NCBI RefSeq assembly: GCF_016905005.1 | Contig: NZ_JADIKC010000003.1 | Span: forward strand, 1 to 64,000 | Length of the DNA stretch: 64,000 bases | DNA from: Dyella kyungheensis | Lineage (GTDB): Bacteria; Pseudomonadota; Gammaproteobacteria; Xanthomonadales; Rhodanobacteraceae | Direction of reading: 5' to 3' | Part shown: piece after piece, positions 15,634 through 24,986 of the stretch | How positions within the stretch are numbered: the first letter of the stretch is position 1 | How the letters are laid out: the number at the start of each line of letters is the position of its first letter | Program-made: the position numbers and the translations under genes | The notes under the pieces: model-generated | The model's database searches: none | What the model saw: the letters and a program-made list of their open reading frames with translations, nothing else | What the model was told of the DNA's origin: nothing

Positions 15634-16221
15634 ATGATGTTTGGCTGGCTTGCGCACGCCTTCGGCACGGTCCGGTCCTGCGCCGATACGGCGGCATGGA
15701 CCATCAGCCGCACCTCCGTCCGGATGTCCGGCCCCGAGCTGGCTTCCCGTCTTCCCCTGCTGGGCGGGGTGCTGTATTTGCCGGCCTGCGCGTCCTCGCG
15801 CCCCACCCGCGACGTCGCGCCGGGTTGGCTGGTGACGCGCGAGGACCTGGCGCCGCTGTTGCAGACCGAAGAACTTCGCGCCTCCAGCATGATCGGCGCC
15901 GACGGCCCCCGCGAATGGATCGACTGCTTCGCCGCCTCCGGCGCGTTCTGCGCCCGGCTCCACCTGTTGCCCGACACCGACTATCTCGCTTGGGATGCCT
16001 TGCTGGCCCGGGGCACCTCGCTGCCGGCGGCACCGGTATGCCCAGGGGAAGTCGCCTGCAAAGCGGCCATCGCCGAGCTGCTGTGCTTCCGTACCCTGCG
16101 GATGGCGTCGCTGGACGTGCTCGACACGCTGCCGCTGGGCCAACTTTCCTTGCTGGGTCGCGGGATTGCCCGCGACGTGGCGAGGGCCGCGGCGGTGGCG
16201 CTGGAGCCCGCGTTCGACTAA
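15634..16221 (+). CDS. Protein of unknown function downstream of hemP
   Basis: This 195-residue protein has no clear signal peptide or membrane span. It starts at ATG 15634 or the adjacent ATG 15637, preceded by AAGGAGCACTG, a good ribosome site. It contains about eight cysteines, for example in LPACASS, WIDCF, AFCARL, PVCPGEVACK and LLCFRTL. It lies 178 bp after hemP on the same strand with no obvious promoter of its own; a GGCCCC/GGGGGGCC hairpin sits in the gap. Co-transcription with the Fur-controlled hemP gene suggests an iron or heme link, but I do not recognise the family. Confidence 0.7.
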   Translation: MMFGWLAHAFGTVRSCADTAAWTISRTSVRMSGPELASRLPLLGGVLYLPACASSRPTRDVAPGWLVTREDLAPLLQTEELRASSMIGADGPREWIDCFAASGAFCARLHLLPDTDYLAWDALLARGTSLPAAPVCPGEVACKAAIAELLCFRTLRMASLDVLDTLPLGQLSLLGRGIARDVARAAAVALEPAFD

Positions 16222-16222
16222 C

Positions 16223-16268
16223 CGTCCGCGGACGTTTGTCCGTCTGTCCGTCGTTGTGTCCGCGGACA
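16223..16268. promoter_or_regulatory. Tandem palindromes, candidate enhancer (UAS) for sigma-54 activator
   Basis: CGTCCGCGGACG (16223-16234) and TGTCCGCGGACA (16257-16268) are 12-bp perfect palindromes sharing the core GTCCGCGGAC, with centres 34 bp apart (about three helical turns). Two GTCCG half-sites lie between them. They sit 67-112 bp upstream of the sigma-54 promoter, the usual enhancer position. An AT-rich 50-bp spacer follows. A third imperfect copy, TGTCCGCGGCCA, is at 16372. Confidence 0.7.
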
Positions 16269-16334
16269 GCGGTCCATCGCTGATCGATGTTTTCAAGTCA
16301 CTGAAAAATATCGAATAAATCGATCATTCCGGCT

Positions 16335-16350
16335 TGGCACGCAGATTGCT
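16335..16350 (+). promoter_or_regulatory. Sigma-54 (RpoN) promoter of the permease cluster
   Basis: TGGCACGCAGATTGCT matches the -24/-12 consensus TGGCAC-N5-TTGCW at every conserved position, with the GG (16336-16337) and GC (16348-16349) spacing correct. Transcription should start near 16360, leaving a leader of about 35 bases before ATG 16395. Confidence 0.88.
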
Positions 16351-16394
16351 GAGTAGGGTCAGGGGCCGCATTGTCCGCGGCCAGGGACCCATCG

Positions 16395-17666
16395 ATGATT
16401 CGCGATACTTCCGCACAAGACCGTCTGGTCGAGGTCAAATCCAATCCCAAGCGCCGGCTGGTGCTGATTGGTGTGGGCGTGGCCGTGGTGGCGCTGCTGG
16501 CGCTGTTCGGTCCGCGCATTGGCCGCCTGTTCTCGGCCGACGCCTCGGTCAGCAGCTCCCGCCTCGCTTTCGCTACGGTCGAGCGCGGCCCGTTCGTCCG
16601 CGACATCGCGGCCGAGGGCAAGGTGGTGGCGGCGGTCAGCCCCACGCTTTATGCCACCTACGGCGGCGCGGTCACCCTCAAGGTGCACGCGGGCGATGCA
16701 GTGAAGAAGGGCCAGGTGCTCGCCGTCATCGACAGCCCCGAGCTGACCAACAAGCTCGCGCAGGAAATGAGCGCCGCCGATGCCATGCAGGTGGACTACC
16801 TGCGTGCGCAGATCGATGCGCGCAAGACCCGCGGCGAACTGCAGAAGGCCTACGACAACGCCAACATCGACGACCAGGGCGCGCAGCGCGACCTGGCCCG
16901 TTACCAGAAGGCGTTCACCCTCGGCGCCGTGCCCAGCATGGACGTGGACAAGTCCAAGGACGCGCTGCAGAAGGCGAACATCACCCTGGCGCACGCCAAG
17001 GCCGATCTGGCCACCAATACCGACAGCCTCAACTTCGACATCCAGTCGAAGAAGCTCGCGCACGATCGCCAGCTGCTGCTGGTGAAGGACCTGCAGCGCC
17101 AGGTGGAAGACCTCAACGTGAAGTCGCCGGTGGACGGCCAGGTCGGCCAGCTGTTCATCGCCGAACGCGCCACCGTGGCCAAGGACGCCCAACTGGTCAG
17201 CGTGATCGACCTCTCCGCGCTCGAAGTGGAAATGAAGGTGCCGGAAAGTTTCGCGCGCGACCTGGGTATCGGCATGACCGGCGAGATCAGCGGCAACGGC
17301 GCCACCTGGAAGGGCCTGGTCAGCGCCATTTCGCCCGAAGTGGTGAATGGCGAAGTCGCCGCCCGCCTGCGCTTCGATGGCCAGACGCCCAAGCAGCTGC
17401 GCCAGAACCAGCGCCTCTCCGTGCGTATCCTGCTCGACAAGCGCGACAACGTGCTGACCGTGCAGCGCGGCTCCTTCGTCGACGAATCGGGCGGCAGCTA
17501 CGCCTACCTCGTGCGCGACGGCGTGGCGGAGAAGCACCCCATCCGCGTCGGCGCCAGCAGCATCGACAAGGTGGAAATCCTCGATGGCCTGAAGGAAGGC
17601 GACAACATCGTGATCTCCGGTACCGACAGCTTCAAGGGCGCCCAGCGCGTCGCCATCTCCAACTAA
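16395..17666 (+). CDS. Periplasmic adaptor / membrane fusion protein (HlyD/MacA-like)
   Basis: This 423-residue adaptor of an ABC export system has an N-terminal membrane anchor (about residues 20-38) and no lipobox. The first lipoyl half has AEGKVVAAVSPTLYATYGGAV and VKKGQVLAVIDSPEL. A helical hairpin of about residues 100-215 follows, then the second lipoyl half (VKSPVDGQVGQLFIAERATV), a beta-barrel and a membrane-proximal domain. Similar proteins (MacA, YknX) join a MacB-type permease to its partner in the periplasm. ATG 16395 has AGGGA at good spacing. It is the first gene of the sigma-54 transcript and the only adaptor for ten permeases. No TolC gene is in the window. Confidence 0.9.
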   Translation: MIRDTSAQDRLVEVKSNPKRRLVLIGVGVAVVALLALFGPRIGRLFSADASVSSSRLAFATVERGPFVRDIAAEGKVVAAVSPTLYATYGGAVTLKVHAGDAVKKGQVLAVIDSPELTNKLAQEMSAADAMQVDYLRAQIDARKTRGELQKAYDNANIDDQGAQRDLARYQKAFTLGAVPSMDVDKSKDALQKANITLAHAKADLATNTDSLNFDIQSKKLAHDRQLLLVKDLQRQVEDLNVKSPVDGQVGQLFIAERATVAKDAQLVSVIDLSALEVEMKVPESFARDLGIGMTGEISGNGATWKGLVSAISPEVVNGEVAARLRFDGQTPKQLRQNQRLSVRILLDKRDNVLTVQRGSFVDESGGSYAYLVRDGVAEKHPIRVGASSIDKVEILDGLKEGDNIVISGTDSFKGAQRVAISN

Positions 17667-17690
17667 CCACCACCGAAGGACGACAACACC

Positions 17691-18413
<723 letters not shown>

Positions 18414-18427
18414 TAACCGGCCACCGA

Positions 18428-18449
18428 GCCTCCCGCTTCGGCGGGAGGC
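18428..18449 (+). other. Strong intercistronic hairpin between ATPase and permease genes
   Basis: GCCTCCCGC and GCGGGAGGC form a perfect 9-bp stem closed by a TTCG tetraloop (18428-18449), 15 bp after the ATPase stop. There is no T tract, so termination is unlikely to be complete. Such stems often protect the upstream mRNA and could raise adaptor and ATPase levels relative to the permeases. Confidence 0.65.
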
Positions 18450-18476
18450 GGCCATACGCCTTCGTGAAGGACGATC

Positions 18477-19790
18477 ATGTTCGCCTATTACCTCCAGCTT
18501 GGCTTGCGCAGCCTCCGAAAAAACCCGCTGTTGACCCTGCTGATGGTGTTGGCGATCGGCTGTGGCGTGGCCGCGTCGATGACCACCTACTCGGTGTTCC
18601 GCGCCACCTCCAACAATCCGATTCCGCAGAAGTCCTCGCAGCTGTTCGTGCCGCAGATCGACAACTGGGGTCCTGACGCGTCGCAGGACAACAAGGGCGA
18701 GCCGCCCAATGCGATGACTTATACCGACGCCATCAACCTGATGCGCGACAAGCGTGCCACGCGGCAGACGGCCCTGTTTCCCGCGGCGGTGTCGATCGTG
18801 CCGGCCGATCCGCAGATGCTGCCGTTCCGCGAAACCAGCTACGCCTGGTATGCGGACGCGTTTGCGATGTTCGACATTCCCTTCCTTTATGGCCACGGCT
18901 GGACGGCGGACGAGGATGCCTCACACGCCGCCGTGGCGGTGATCGGCAAGAAGCTCAACGAGAAGCTGTTCAACGGCGCCAACAGCGTGGGCCGCAACAT
19001 CAACCTCAACGGCCGCGACTATCGCATCATCGGCGTGGCCAACACCTGGAATCCTGAGCCGGTGTTCTACGACGTCATCAACACCAACGGTTTCGATGAC
19101 CCCATCGAGGTCTTCATGCCGTTCACCCGCGCGGTCGAACTGCAGACGACGACCAACGGCAACAACAATTGCAGCAAGGACCCGGGCAAGGGTTGGGATG
19201 CGTGGATCGGCTCCGAGTGCGTCTGGCTCGGCTTCTGGGCGGAACTGCCGTCCAAGGAGAAGGCCGATGCGTACCGCCAGTATCTCAATGGCTACGCCGC
19301 TGAACAGCAGCGCTCCGGCCGCTTCCGCTGGGCGCCCAATACACGCCTGCGCAACGTCACCGAGTGGCTGGAGTACCAGAAGGTGGTGCCGCAGGAAGCC
19401 AAGGTATCGCTGTTGGTGTCGCTCGGCTTCCTGCTGATCTGCCTGGTCAATACGGTGGGCCTGCTGCTGGCGAAATTCATGAAGCGCTCGTCGGAGATCG
19501 GCGTGCGCCGCGCCCTGGGTGCGCCGCGCAAGGAGATCTATCTGCAGTTCCTGATCGAAGCGGCAGCCATCGGGCTGGCCGGCGGCGTCGTGGGTCTGAT
19601 CCTCACGGGCCTGGGCGTGATGGGCATCTCGCTGGTGTTTGAACCGGACATCGCCAAGCTCGCCACGCTCGATGTGTCGCTGGTGCTGCTCACCATGCTG
19701 CTGGCCGTGCTGTCGACCGTGCTGGCGGCGTTCTATCCGACATGGCGTGCTGCGCAGGTGCAGCCGGCATGGCAGCTGAAATCCAACTGA
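18477..19790 (+). CDS. FtsX/MacB-like permease, type A, pair 1
   Basis: This 437-residue inner-membrane permease has one N-terminal helix (about 18-40), a periplasmic MacB_PCD-type domain of about 230 residues, and three C-terminal helices with the FtsX motif SSEIGVRRALGA. Type A features: LRSLRKNPLLTLLM at the start, NPIPQKSSQLF just after helix 1, and a tail WRAAQVQPAWQLKSN. The periplasmic domain has two cysteines (NNNC and SECVW) conserved in all five type A proteins here. The partner gene B1 starts 10 bp later. Stand-alone, without a fused ATPase domain, unlike MacB. Substrate unknown. Confidence 0.9.
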   Translation: MFAYYLQLGLRSLRKNPLLTLLMVLAIGCGVAASMTTYSVFRATSNNPIPQKSSQLFVPQIDNWGPDASQDNKGEPPNAMTYTDAINLMRDKRATRQTALFPAAVSIVPADPQMLPFRETSYAWYADAFAMFDIPFLYGHGWTADEDASHAAVAVIGKKLNEKLFNGANSVGRNINLNGRDYRIIGVANTWNPEPVFYDVINTNGFDDPIEVFMPFTRAVELQTTTNGNNNCSKDPGKGWDAWIGSECVWLGFWAELPSKEKADAYRQYLNGYAAEQQRSGRFRWAPNTRLRNVTEWLEYQKVVPQEAKVSLLVSLGFLLICLVNTVGLLLAKFMKRSSEIGVRRALGAPRKEIYLQFLIEAAAIGLAGGVVGLILTGLGVMGISLVFEPDIAKLATLDVSLVLLTMLLAVLSTVLAAFYPTWRAAQVQPAWQLKSN

Positions 19791-19800
19791 GGCGACGACG

Positions 19801-21033
19801 ATGCTACAGATCAAGCCCATTCTCGCCGCGCTCAAGCGTCACAAGGCAGGCACGATCCTCATCGCGATGCAGATCGCCTTGACCTTGGCGATCGTCTGCA
19901 ACGCGATCTTCATCATCCACCAGCGGCTGGATCGCGTGCAGCGGCCCACCGGCATGGTGGAAAGCGACCTGATGACCATCCAGAACCGCTTCGTCGGCAC
20001 CGAGGAAAGCAAGGCCGGGCCGCTGGTCAAGGCCGATCTGCAGGCCCTGCGCCAGCTGCCCGGCGTGCAGGACGCGGTGGCGCTCAATTCCTATCCGCTG
20101 CGCGGTGGCGGCTGGTCCACCGGCGTGCGCACCGATCCGGATGCAAAGAATTCCAAGGGGCACACCACCCAGTATTTCGGCGATGAGCACACCTTGCCGA
20201 CGCTGGCCGTCAAGCTCATTGCCGGCCGCAATTTCCGCGCTGACGAAATCGTGGAAGCCGATCCGCAGGCGATTCCCGATCCGGCCGTGATCATCGTCAG
20301 CAAGGCCTTGGCGGAGAAGATGTATCCGGAAGGCAGCGCACTGGGCAAGACCATCTATATCGGCGACTCCAAATCGCCCAGCACCATCGTAGGCATCGTC
20401 GAACGCCTGCAGGTGCCGTGGAATGGCACCTGGTCCGATACCTTCTACGAGAACTCGCTGATCCAGCCGGTGCAGTTGACCAGTGCGTTCACCAACTACG
20501 TGATCCGCACCAAGCCGGGCCAGTTGGCCGACGTGTTGAAGGCGGCGCCGGCGGCGCTGGTGAAGGCCAACCGCATGCGCGTGATCCCGTCCGAGCGCGG
20601 TGTGCGCACGTTCGCCCAGGTGCGCGAGGCTGCCTACAAGGGCGACCGCGGCATGGCCATCCTGATGGGCGTGGTGTGCCTGGTGCTGTTGGGTATCACG
20701 GCAGCGGGCATCGTCGGCCTCACCAGCTTCTGGGTCGGGCAGCGTCGCAAGCAGATCGGCGTGCGTCGTGCGCTGGGTGCCACCAAGCACGACATCCTCA
20801 GTTACTTCCTCACCGAGAACCTGCTCATCGGCATTGCCGGCGTGTTGATCGGCGCCTTCCTGGCGGTCGGCATGAACCTGTGGCTGGTGACACAGTTCGA
20901 GATGGCGCGCCTGTCGGCGGTCTATGTGGTGGTGGGTGTGATCGCGTTGTTGCTGCTGGGGCAGGGCGCCACGCTGGCGCCGGCCATGCGCGCCTCGCGG
21001 GTGTCGCCGGTGGAAGCCACGCGTTCGGTCTGA
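19801..21033 (+). CDS. FtsX/MacB-like permease, type B, pair 1
   Basis: This 410-residue permease has the same 1+3 helix layout as the type A proteins but is a distinct lineage. It begins MLQIKPILAALKRHKAGTIL, carries QALRQLPGVQDAVALNSYPLR in the periplasmic domain, the FtsX motif RRKQIGVRRALGA, and ends AMRASRVSPVEATRSV. The cysteine pair of type A is absent. The N-terminus is nearly identical to that of B2 (22420), showing recent duplication. It probably forms a heterodimer with A1, as LolC does with LolE (inference). Confidence 0.9.
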   Translation: MLQIKPILAALKRHKAGTILIAMQIALTLAIVCNAIFIIHQRLDRVQRPTGMVESDLMTIQNRFVGTEESKAGPLVKADLQALRQLPGVQDAVALNSYPLRGGGWSTGVRTDPDAKNSKGHTTQYFGDEHTLPTLAVKLIAGRNFRADEIVEADPQAIPDPAVIIVSKALAEKMYPEGSALGKTIYIGDSKSPSTIVGIVERLQVPWNGTWSDTFYENSLIQPVQLTSAFTNYVIRTKPGQLADVLKAAPAALVKANRMRVIPSERGVRTFAQVREAAYKGDRGMAILMGVVCLVLLGITAAGIVGLTSFWVGQRRKQIGVRRALGATKHDILSYFLTENLLIGIAGVLIGAFLAVGMNLWLVTQFEMARLSAVYVVVGVIALLLLGQGATLAPAMRASRVSPVEATRSV

Positions 21034-21083
21034 TGGGCGCGCGGTGTTGAAGCAGATGGACGGTCGGGAACCATGAGGTAACG

Positions 21084-22406
21084 ATGAGCGGCATGTTTGT
21101 CCACAACCTGCGACTGGGCACGGCGAGCCTTCGGCGCAACGTCCTGCTGACGGCATTGATGATCATGTCGATCGGCTTCGGCGTGGCGGCGTCGATGGTG
21201 ACGTTCGCCGTGTTCCGGGCGGTGTCGGGCGATCCGATTCCGCACAAGTCCTCGCAGCTGTTCGTGCCGCTGATCGATAACCGCGGGCCTCAGTACAACC
21301 GCCATGGCGAGCCGCCTTCGGCGCTCAACTACGTCGATGCCGTGGCGCTGATGCGCGCGCACAAGGCCGAGCGCCAGACCATGATCTATCCGGTGGCGCT
21401 CTCGGTGATGCCGGACGATCCCCAACGCATGCCGTTCAAGGCGCCCGGTTATGCCACCTACGGCGACTTCTTCAGCATGTTCGACGTGCCGTTCCAGTAC
21501 GGCAGCGGCTGGGGCAGTGCGGAAGACGAGGCACGCGAGCCGGTGATCGTGATCAGCCGCGCGCTCAACCAGAAGCTCTACGGTGGCAACAACAGCGTCG
21601 GCCGGCGGGTGATTCTCGACGACCGCCAGTACCGCATCGTGGGTGTCACCGACAACTGGGATCCCAAGCCGCGCTTCTTCGATACCTTCAGCGGCAACGC
21701 CTACGCCGATCCGGCGCAGATCTATCTGCCCTTCAGCTACGCGATTGCGCAGCACATCGATACCCGCGGCAACAACAACTGCGGCAGCGACGGCAAGCGC
21801 GGCGATACCTGGGAAACCTGGCTGCACGGCGAATGCGTGTGGATCAGCCCGTGGGTCGAGCTGAGCAGCGTCGCGCAGGTGCAGGCGTACCGGCAATTCC
21901 TCGACGGTTATGCGCGGGAGCAGCGCGAGGCGGGGCGCTTCAACTGGGCGCCGAACAACCGTCTGCGCAACGTGCGGGAGTGGCTGGACTACCAGCGCGC
22001 GGTGCCGCAGGAGAGCCGCATCTCAATGACGCTGGCGTTCGGCTTCCTGGTGATCTGCCTGGTCAACACCATCGGCCTGCTGCTGGCGAAGTTCATGCGC
22101 CGTGCGCCGGAAATCGGCGTGCGCCGCGCGCTGGGTGCGTCGCGCGGCGACATCTACCGACAGTTCCTGGCCGAAGCGGCGATGGTCGGACTCGCTGGCG
22201 GCGCGCTGGGACTCCTGCTCACGACCATCGGCATGTTCGGCCTCGACCTGGTGTTCGAACCGCAGATCGCGCGACTGGCGCATCTGGATGCATCGCTGGT
22301 GCTGCTGACCCTGCTGGTGGCCATCACGGCCACGGTGATCGCGGCGTTCTATCCCACCTGGCGGGCGGCGCAAGTGCAGCCTGCCTGGCAGCTCAAGTCC
22401 AACTGA
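21084..22406 (+). CDS. FtsX/MacB-like permease, type A, pair 2
   Basis: This 440-residue paralogue of the 18477 protein shows SGDPIPHKSSQLFVP after helix 1, two periplasmic cysteines (NNNC and GECVW), the APEIGVRRALGA motif and an identical AAQVQPAWQLKSN end. It starts at ATG 21084 behind GAGGT. It lies 50 bp after B1 and 13 bp before B2. It has high similarity to A1 along the whole length. Confidence 0.9.
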   Translation: MSGMFVHNLRLGTASLRRNVLLTALMIMSIGFGVAASMVTFAVFRAVSGDPIPHKSSQLFVPLIDNRGPQYNRHGEPPSALNYVDAVALMRAHKAERQTMIYPVALSVMPDDPQRMPFKAPGYATYGDFFSMFDVPFQYGSGWGSAEDEAREPVIVISRALNQKLYGGNNSVGRRVILDDRQYRIVGVTDNWDPKPRFFDTFSGNAYADPAQIYLPFSYAIAQHIDTRGNNNCGSDGKRGDTWETWLHGECVWISPWVELSSVAQVQAYRQFLDGYAREQREAGRFNWAPNNRLRNVREWLDYQRAVPQESRISMTLAFGFLVICLVNTIGLLLAKFMRRAPEIGVRRALGASRGDIYRQFLAEAAMVGLAGGALGLLLTTIGMFGLDLVFEPQIARLAHLDASLVLLTLLVAITATVIAAFYPTWRAAQVQPAWQLKSN

Positions 22407-22419
22407 GGGGGCGCGAACC

Positions 22420-23649
22420 ATGCAGATCAAGCCGATTCTTTCCGCATTGCGCCGGCACAAGGCGGGCACCTTCCTGATCGCCGCGCAGATTGCCTTGACG
22501 CTGGCCATCGTGTGCAACGCCTTGTTCATCATCCAGCAGCGCGTGGCGCACTTGTCCGAGCCGACCGGCATCGACGAGCCGAATATCTTCGTGATCAAGA
22601 GCGAGTGGGTGGGCGCACCGGCGCCCGATCAGGCCGACGCGCAGATGCGCGCGGACCTGCAGGCGCTGCGCCAGCTGCCCGGCGTGCAGGACGCCACGCC
22701 CAGCAATTCGTATCCGTTGCGTGGCGATGGCTGGGACGATGCGGTGCGGCTCAAGCCCGACCAGGCTCAGGACAGTTCCGGCTCGACCATCTACTTCGCC
22801 GACGAGCATTTCATCGATACGCTGGGTCTGAAGCTGATCGCCGGACGCAATTTCCGGGCCGAGGAAGTCGGCCACATGGATATGCGCTACAAGCTGGCGC
22901 CCCCGCTGGTCATGATCACCAAGGCGCTGGCCGAGAGGCTCTTTCCGGGCGACACCGCGGTGGGCAAGACGATCTACCTGATCGGCGGCCCCGCCACCGT
23001 GGTGGGCGTGGTCGAGATGCTGCAGGCGCAAAGCGTGGAGCACTGGGCCTCGGATTTCGCCTATCGCGCGGTGATCATTCCCGAGCGGCTCAATGTCTCG
23101 TTGGGCACCTTCTACATCGTGCGCGCCAGGCCCGGGCAGTTGGACGCGGCCATGCAGGCGGCCGCCAAGGCGCTGTTCGCGCAGAACCCGCGGCGGGTGA
23201 TCAACGACGACGACGGCGTGCTCAGCTTCAGCGAGGTGCGCTCGCGCGCCTATGAGCGCGATCGCGGCATGGCGATCTTGATGGGCGTGATCTGCGTGGT
23301 GCTGCTGGCGATCACCGCCGCGGGCATCGTCGGGCTCACCAGCTTCTGGGTGGGCCAGCGCCGCAAGCAGATCGGCGTGCGGCGCGCGCTGGGCGCCACC
23401 CAGCTGGACGTGCTGCGCTATTTCATGACCGAGAACCTGTTGATCAGTTGCGGCGGCGTGCTGATGGGCGCGGTACTGGCGATTGCGATCAATCTTTGGA
23501 TGGTCACCCGCTTCGAGATGCATCGGCTCTCGCTGATGTACCTGATCGTGGGCGTGGTGTTGCTGCTGTTGCTGGGCCAGGGTGCGGTGCTCGCGCCGGC
23601 GCTTCGTGCGTCGCGGGTGCCGCCGGTGGAGGCCACGCGATCGGTGTGA
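22420..23649 (+). CDS. FtsX/MacB-like permease, type B, pair 2
   Basis: This 409-residue paralogue of B1 begins MQIKPILSALRRHKAGTFLI. It has QALRQLPGVQDATPSNSYPLR, SFWVGQRRKQIGVRRALGA, and a tail ALRASRVPPVEATRSV. Pairs 1 and 2 are each other's closest relatives. The central periplasmic region (about residues 100-190) differs more than the rest, which is where substrate or adaptor contacts would lie. Confidence 0.9.
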   Translation: MQIKPILSALRRHKAGTFLIAAQIALTLAIVCNALFIIQQRVAHLSEPTGIDEPNIFVIKSEWVGAPAPDQADAQMRADLQALRQLPGVQDATPSNSYPLRGDGWDDAVRLKPDQAQDSSGSTIYFADEHFIDTLGLKLIAGRNFRAEEVGHMDMRYKLAPPLVMITKALAERLFPGDTAVGKTIYLIGGPATVVGVVEMLQAQSVEHWASDFAYRAVIIPERLNVSLGTFYIVRARPGQLDAAMQAAAKALFAQNPRRVINDDDGVLSFSEVRSRAYERDRGMAILMGVICVVLLAITAAGIVGLTSFWVGQRRKQIGVRRALGATQLDVLRYFMTENLLISCGGVLMGAVLAIAINLWMVTRFEMHRLSLMYLIVGVVLLLLLGQGAVLAPALRASRVPPVEATRSV

Positions 23650-23681
23650 CCGCGTGGAAGGCGCTAGGAGGGGATACCAAT

Positions 23682-24986
23682 ATGCTCGGCTACTACTTTG
23701 ACCTGGCGCTACGCAGCCTCAGGCGCAACAAGATGCTCACCGCGTTGATGGTGGTGGCCATTGCGCTGGGTATCGGCGCCAGCATGACCACGCTGACCGT
23801 GCTGCATGTGCTCTCGGGCGATCCGCTGCCGGGCACCAGCAGCACGCTGTTCTACCCGCAGGTCGATCCGCGCGACATGGACGGCTACGAGGAAGGCAAG
23901 CGTCCGCCGGAACAGGTCAGCTGGGTCGATGGCATGAACCTGCTGCGCGCCAAACGCGCGGATCGCCAGGCGCTGATGACCGGCGGCGCGGTGCCGGTGC
24001 AGCCGGCGCAGTCGAACATCGATCCGTTCTTCAGCGATGCGCGCTACACCAGCAGCGACTTCTTCCCGATGTTCAAGGTGCCGTTCCTCTACGGCCGTCC
24101 CTGGAGCGAATCGGAGGATGGCGCGAAGGCGCGTGTGGTGGTGATCAGCCGCACGCTCAACGAAAAATTGTTTGGCGGCAAGGACAGCGTCGGGCAGACG
24201 CTGCGTATGAAGGACACCGCGTTCCAGGTAGTGGGCGTGATCGACCTGTGGCGCCCCAGCCCGCGCTTCTACGACCTGAACATGGACAGCTACGGCTCGC
24301 TGGAAGATGTCTTCGTGCCGCTGAGCACCGCGCGCGACGTGCACTTCGAGCACAGTGGTTCCACCGATTGCTGGGGCACCGGCGGCGGCGACGAGGAGCA
24401 CGCCGAAACCTCGCCCTGCGTGTGGCTGCAGTTCTGGGTGCAGATCAACGACAGCGGCAAGGTGGCCGCGTATCGTGACTATCTGGTGCACTACTCGCAG
24501 GAGCAGAAGGCGCTCGGCCGCTTCCAGCGTCCGCCCAATGCGCAACTGCCCGGCCTGATGGAATGGCTGGACATCAACAAGGTGGTGCCGGGCGACGTGC
24601 GCCTGCAGACCTGGCTGGCGCTCGGCTTCCTGCTGGTCTGCCTGGTCAATACGGTGGGCCTGATGCTGGCGAAGTTCCTGCGCCGCGCCGGTGAACTCGG
24701 CGTGCGGCGTGCCTTGGGCGCCTCCAAACGCGAAGTGTTCGCCCAGTTGCTGGTGGAGTCGGGCGTGATCGGATTGGCTGGCGGGTTCTTCGGACTGCTG
24801 CTGGCCTTTGTCGGGCTGTGGCTGGTGCGCAAGCAGCCTTCCAGTTATGCGGCGCTGGCCCACATGAGCTCCGGCATGCTGCTGGTGACGTTCCTGCTGG
24901 CGGTAGGCGCGACCTTGCTTGCCGGTCTTCTGCCGGCCTGGCGTGCCTGCCAGATCACTCCTGCGTTGCAACTGAAGAGCCAATGA
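23682..24986 (+). CDS. FtsX/MacB-like permease, type A, pair 3
   Basis: This 434-residue type A permease has SGDPLPGTSSTLFYP after helix 1 and two periplasmic cysteines (TDCWGT and SPCVW). It also has RRAGELGVRRALGA and a tail WRACQITPALQLKSQ. ATG 23682 is preceded by AGGAGGGG, the strongest ribosome site in the cluster. Its stop overlaps the start of B3 (ATGA at 24983), so the pair is translationally coupled. It resembles A4 more than A1/A2. Confidence 0.9.
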   Translation: MLGYYFDLALRSLRRNKMLTALMVVAIALGIGASMTTLTVLHVLSGDPLPGTSSTLFYPQVDPRDMDGYEEGKRPPEQVSWVDGMNLLRAKRADRQALMTGGAVPVQPAQSNIDPFFSDARYTSSDFFPMFKVPFLYGRPWSESEDGAKARVVVISRTLNEKLFGGKDSVGQTLRMKDTAFQVVGVIDLWRPSPRFYDLNMDSYGSLEDVFVPLSTARDVHFEHSGSTDCWGTGGGDEEHAETSPCVWLQFWVQINDSGKVAAYRDYLVHYSQEQKALGRFQRPPNAQLPGLMEWLDINKVVPGDVRLQTWLALGFLLVCLVNTVGLMLAKFLRRAGELGVRRALGASKREVFAQLLVESGVIGLAGGFFGLLLAFVGLWLVRKQPSSYAALAHMSSGMLLVTFLLAVGATLLAGLLPAWRACQITPALQLKSQ

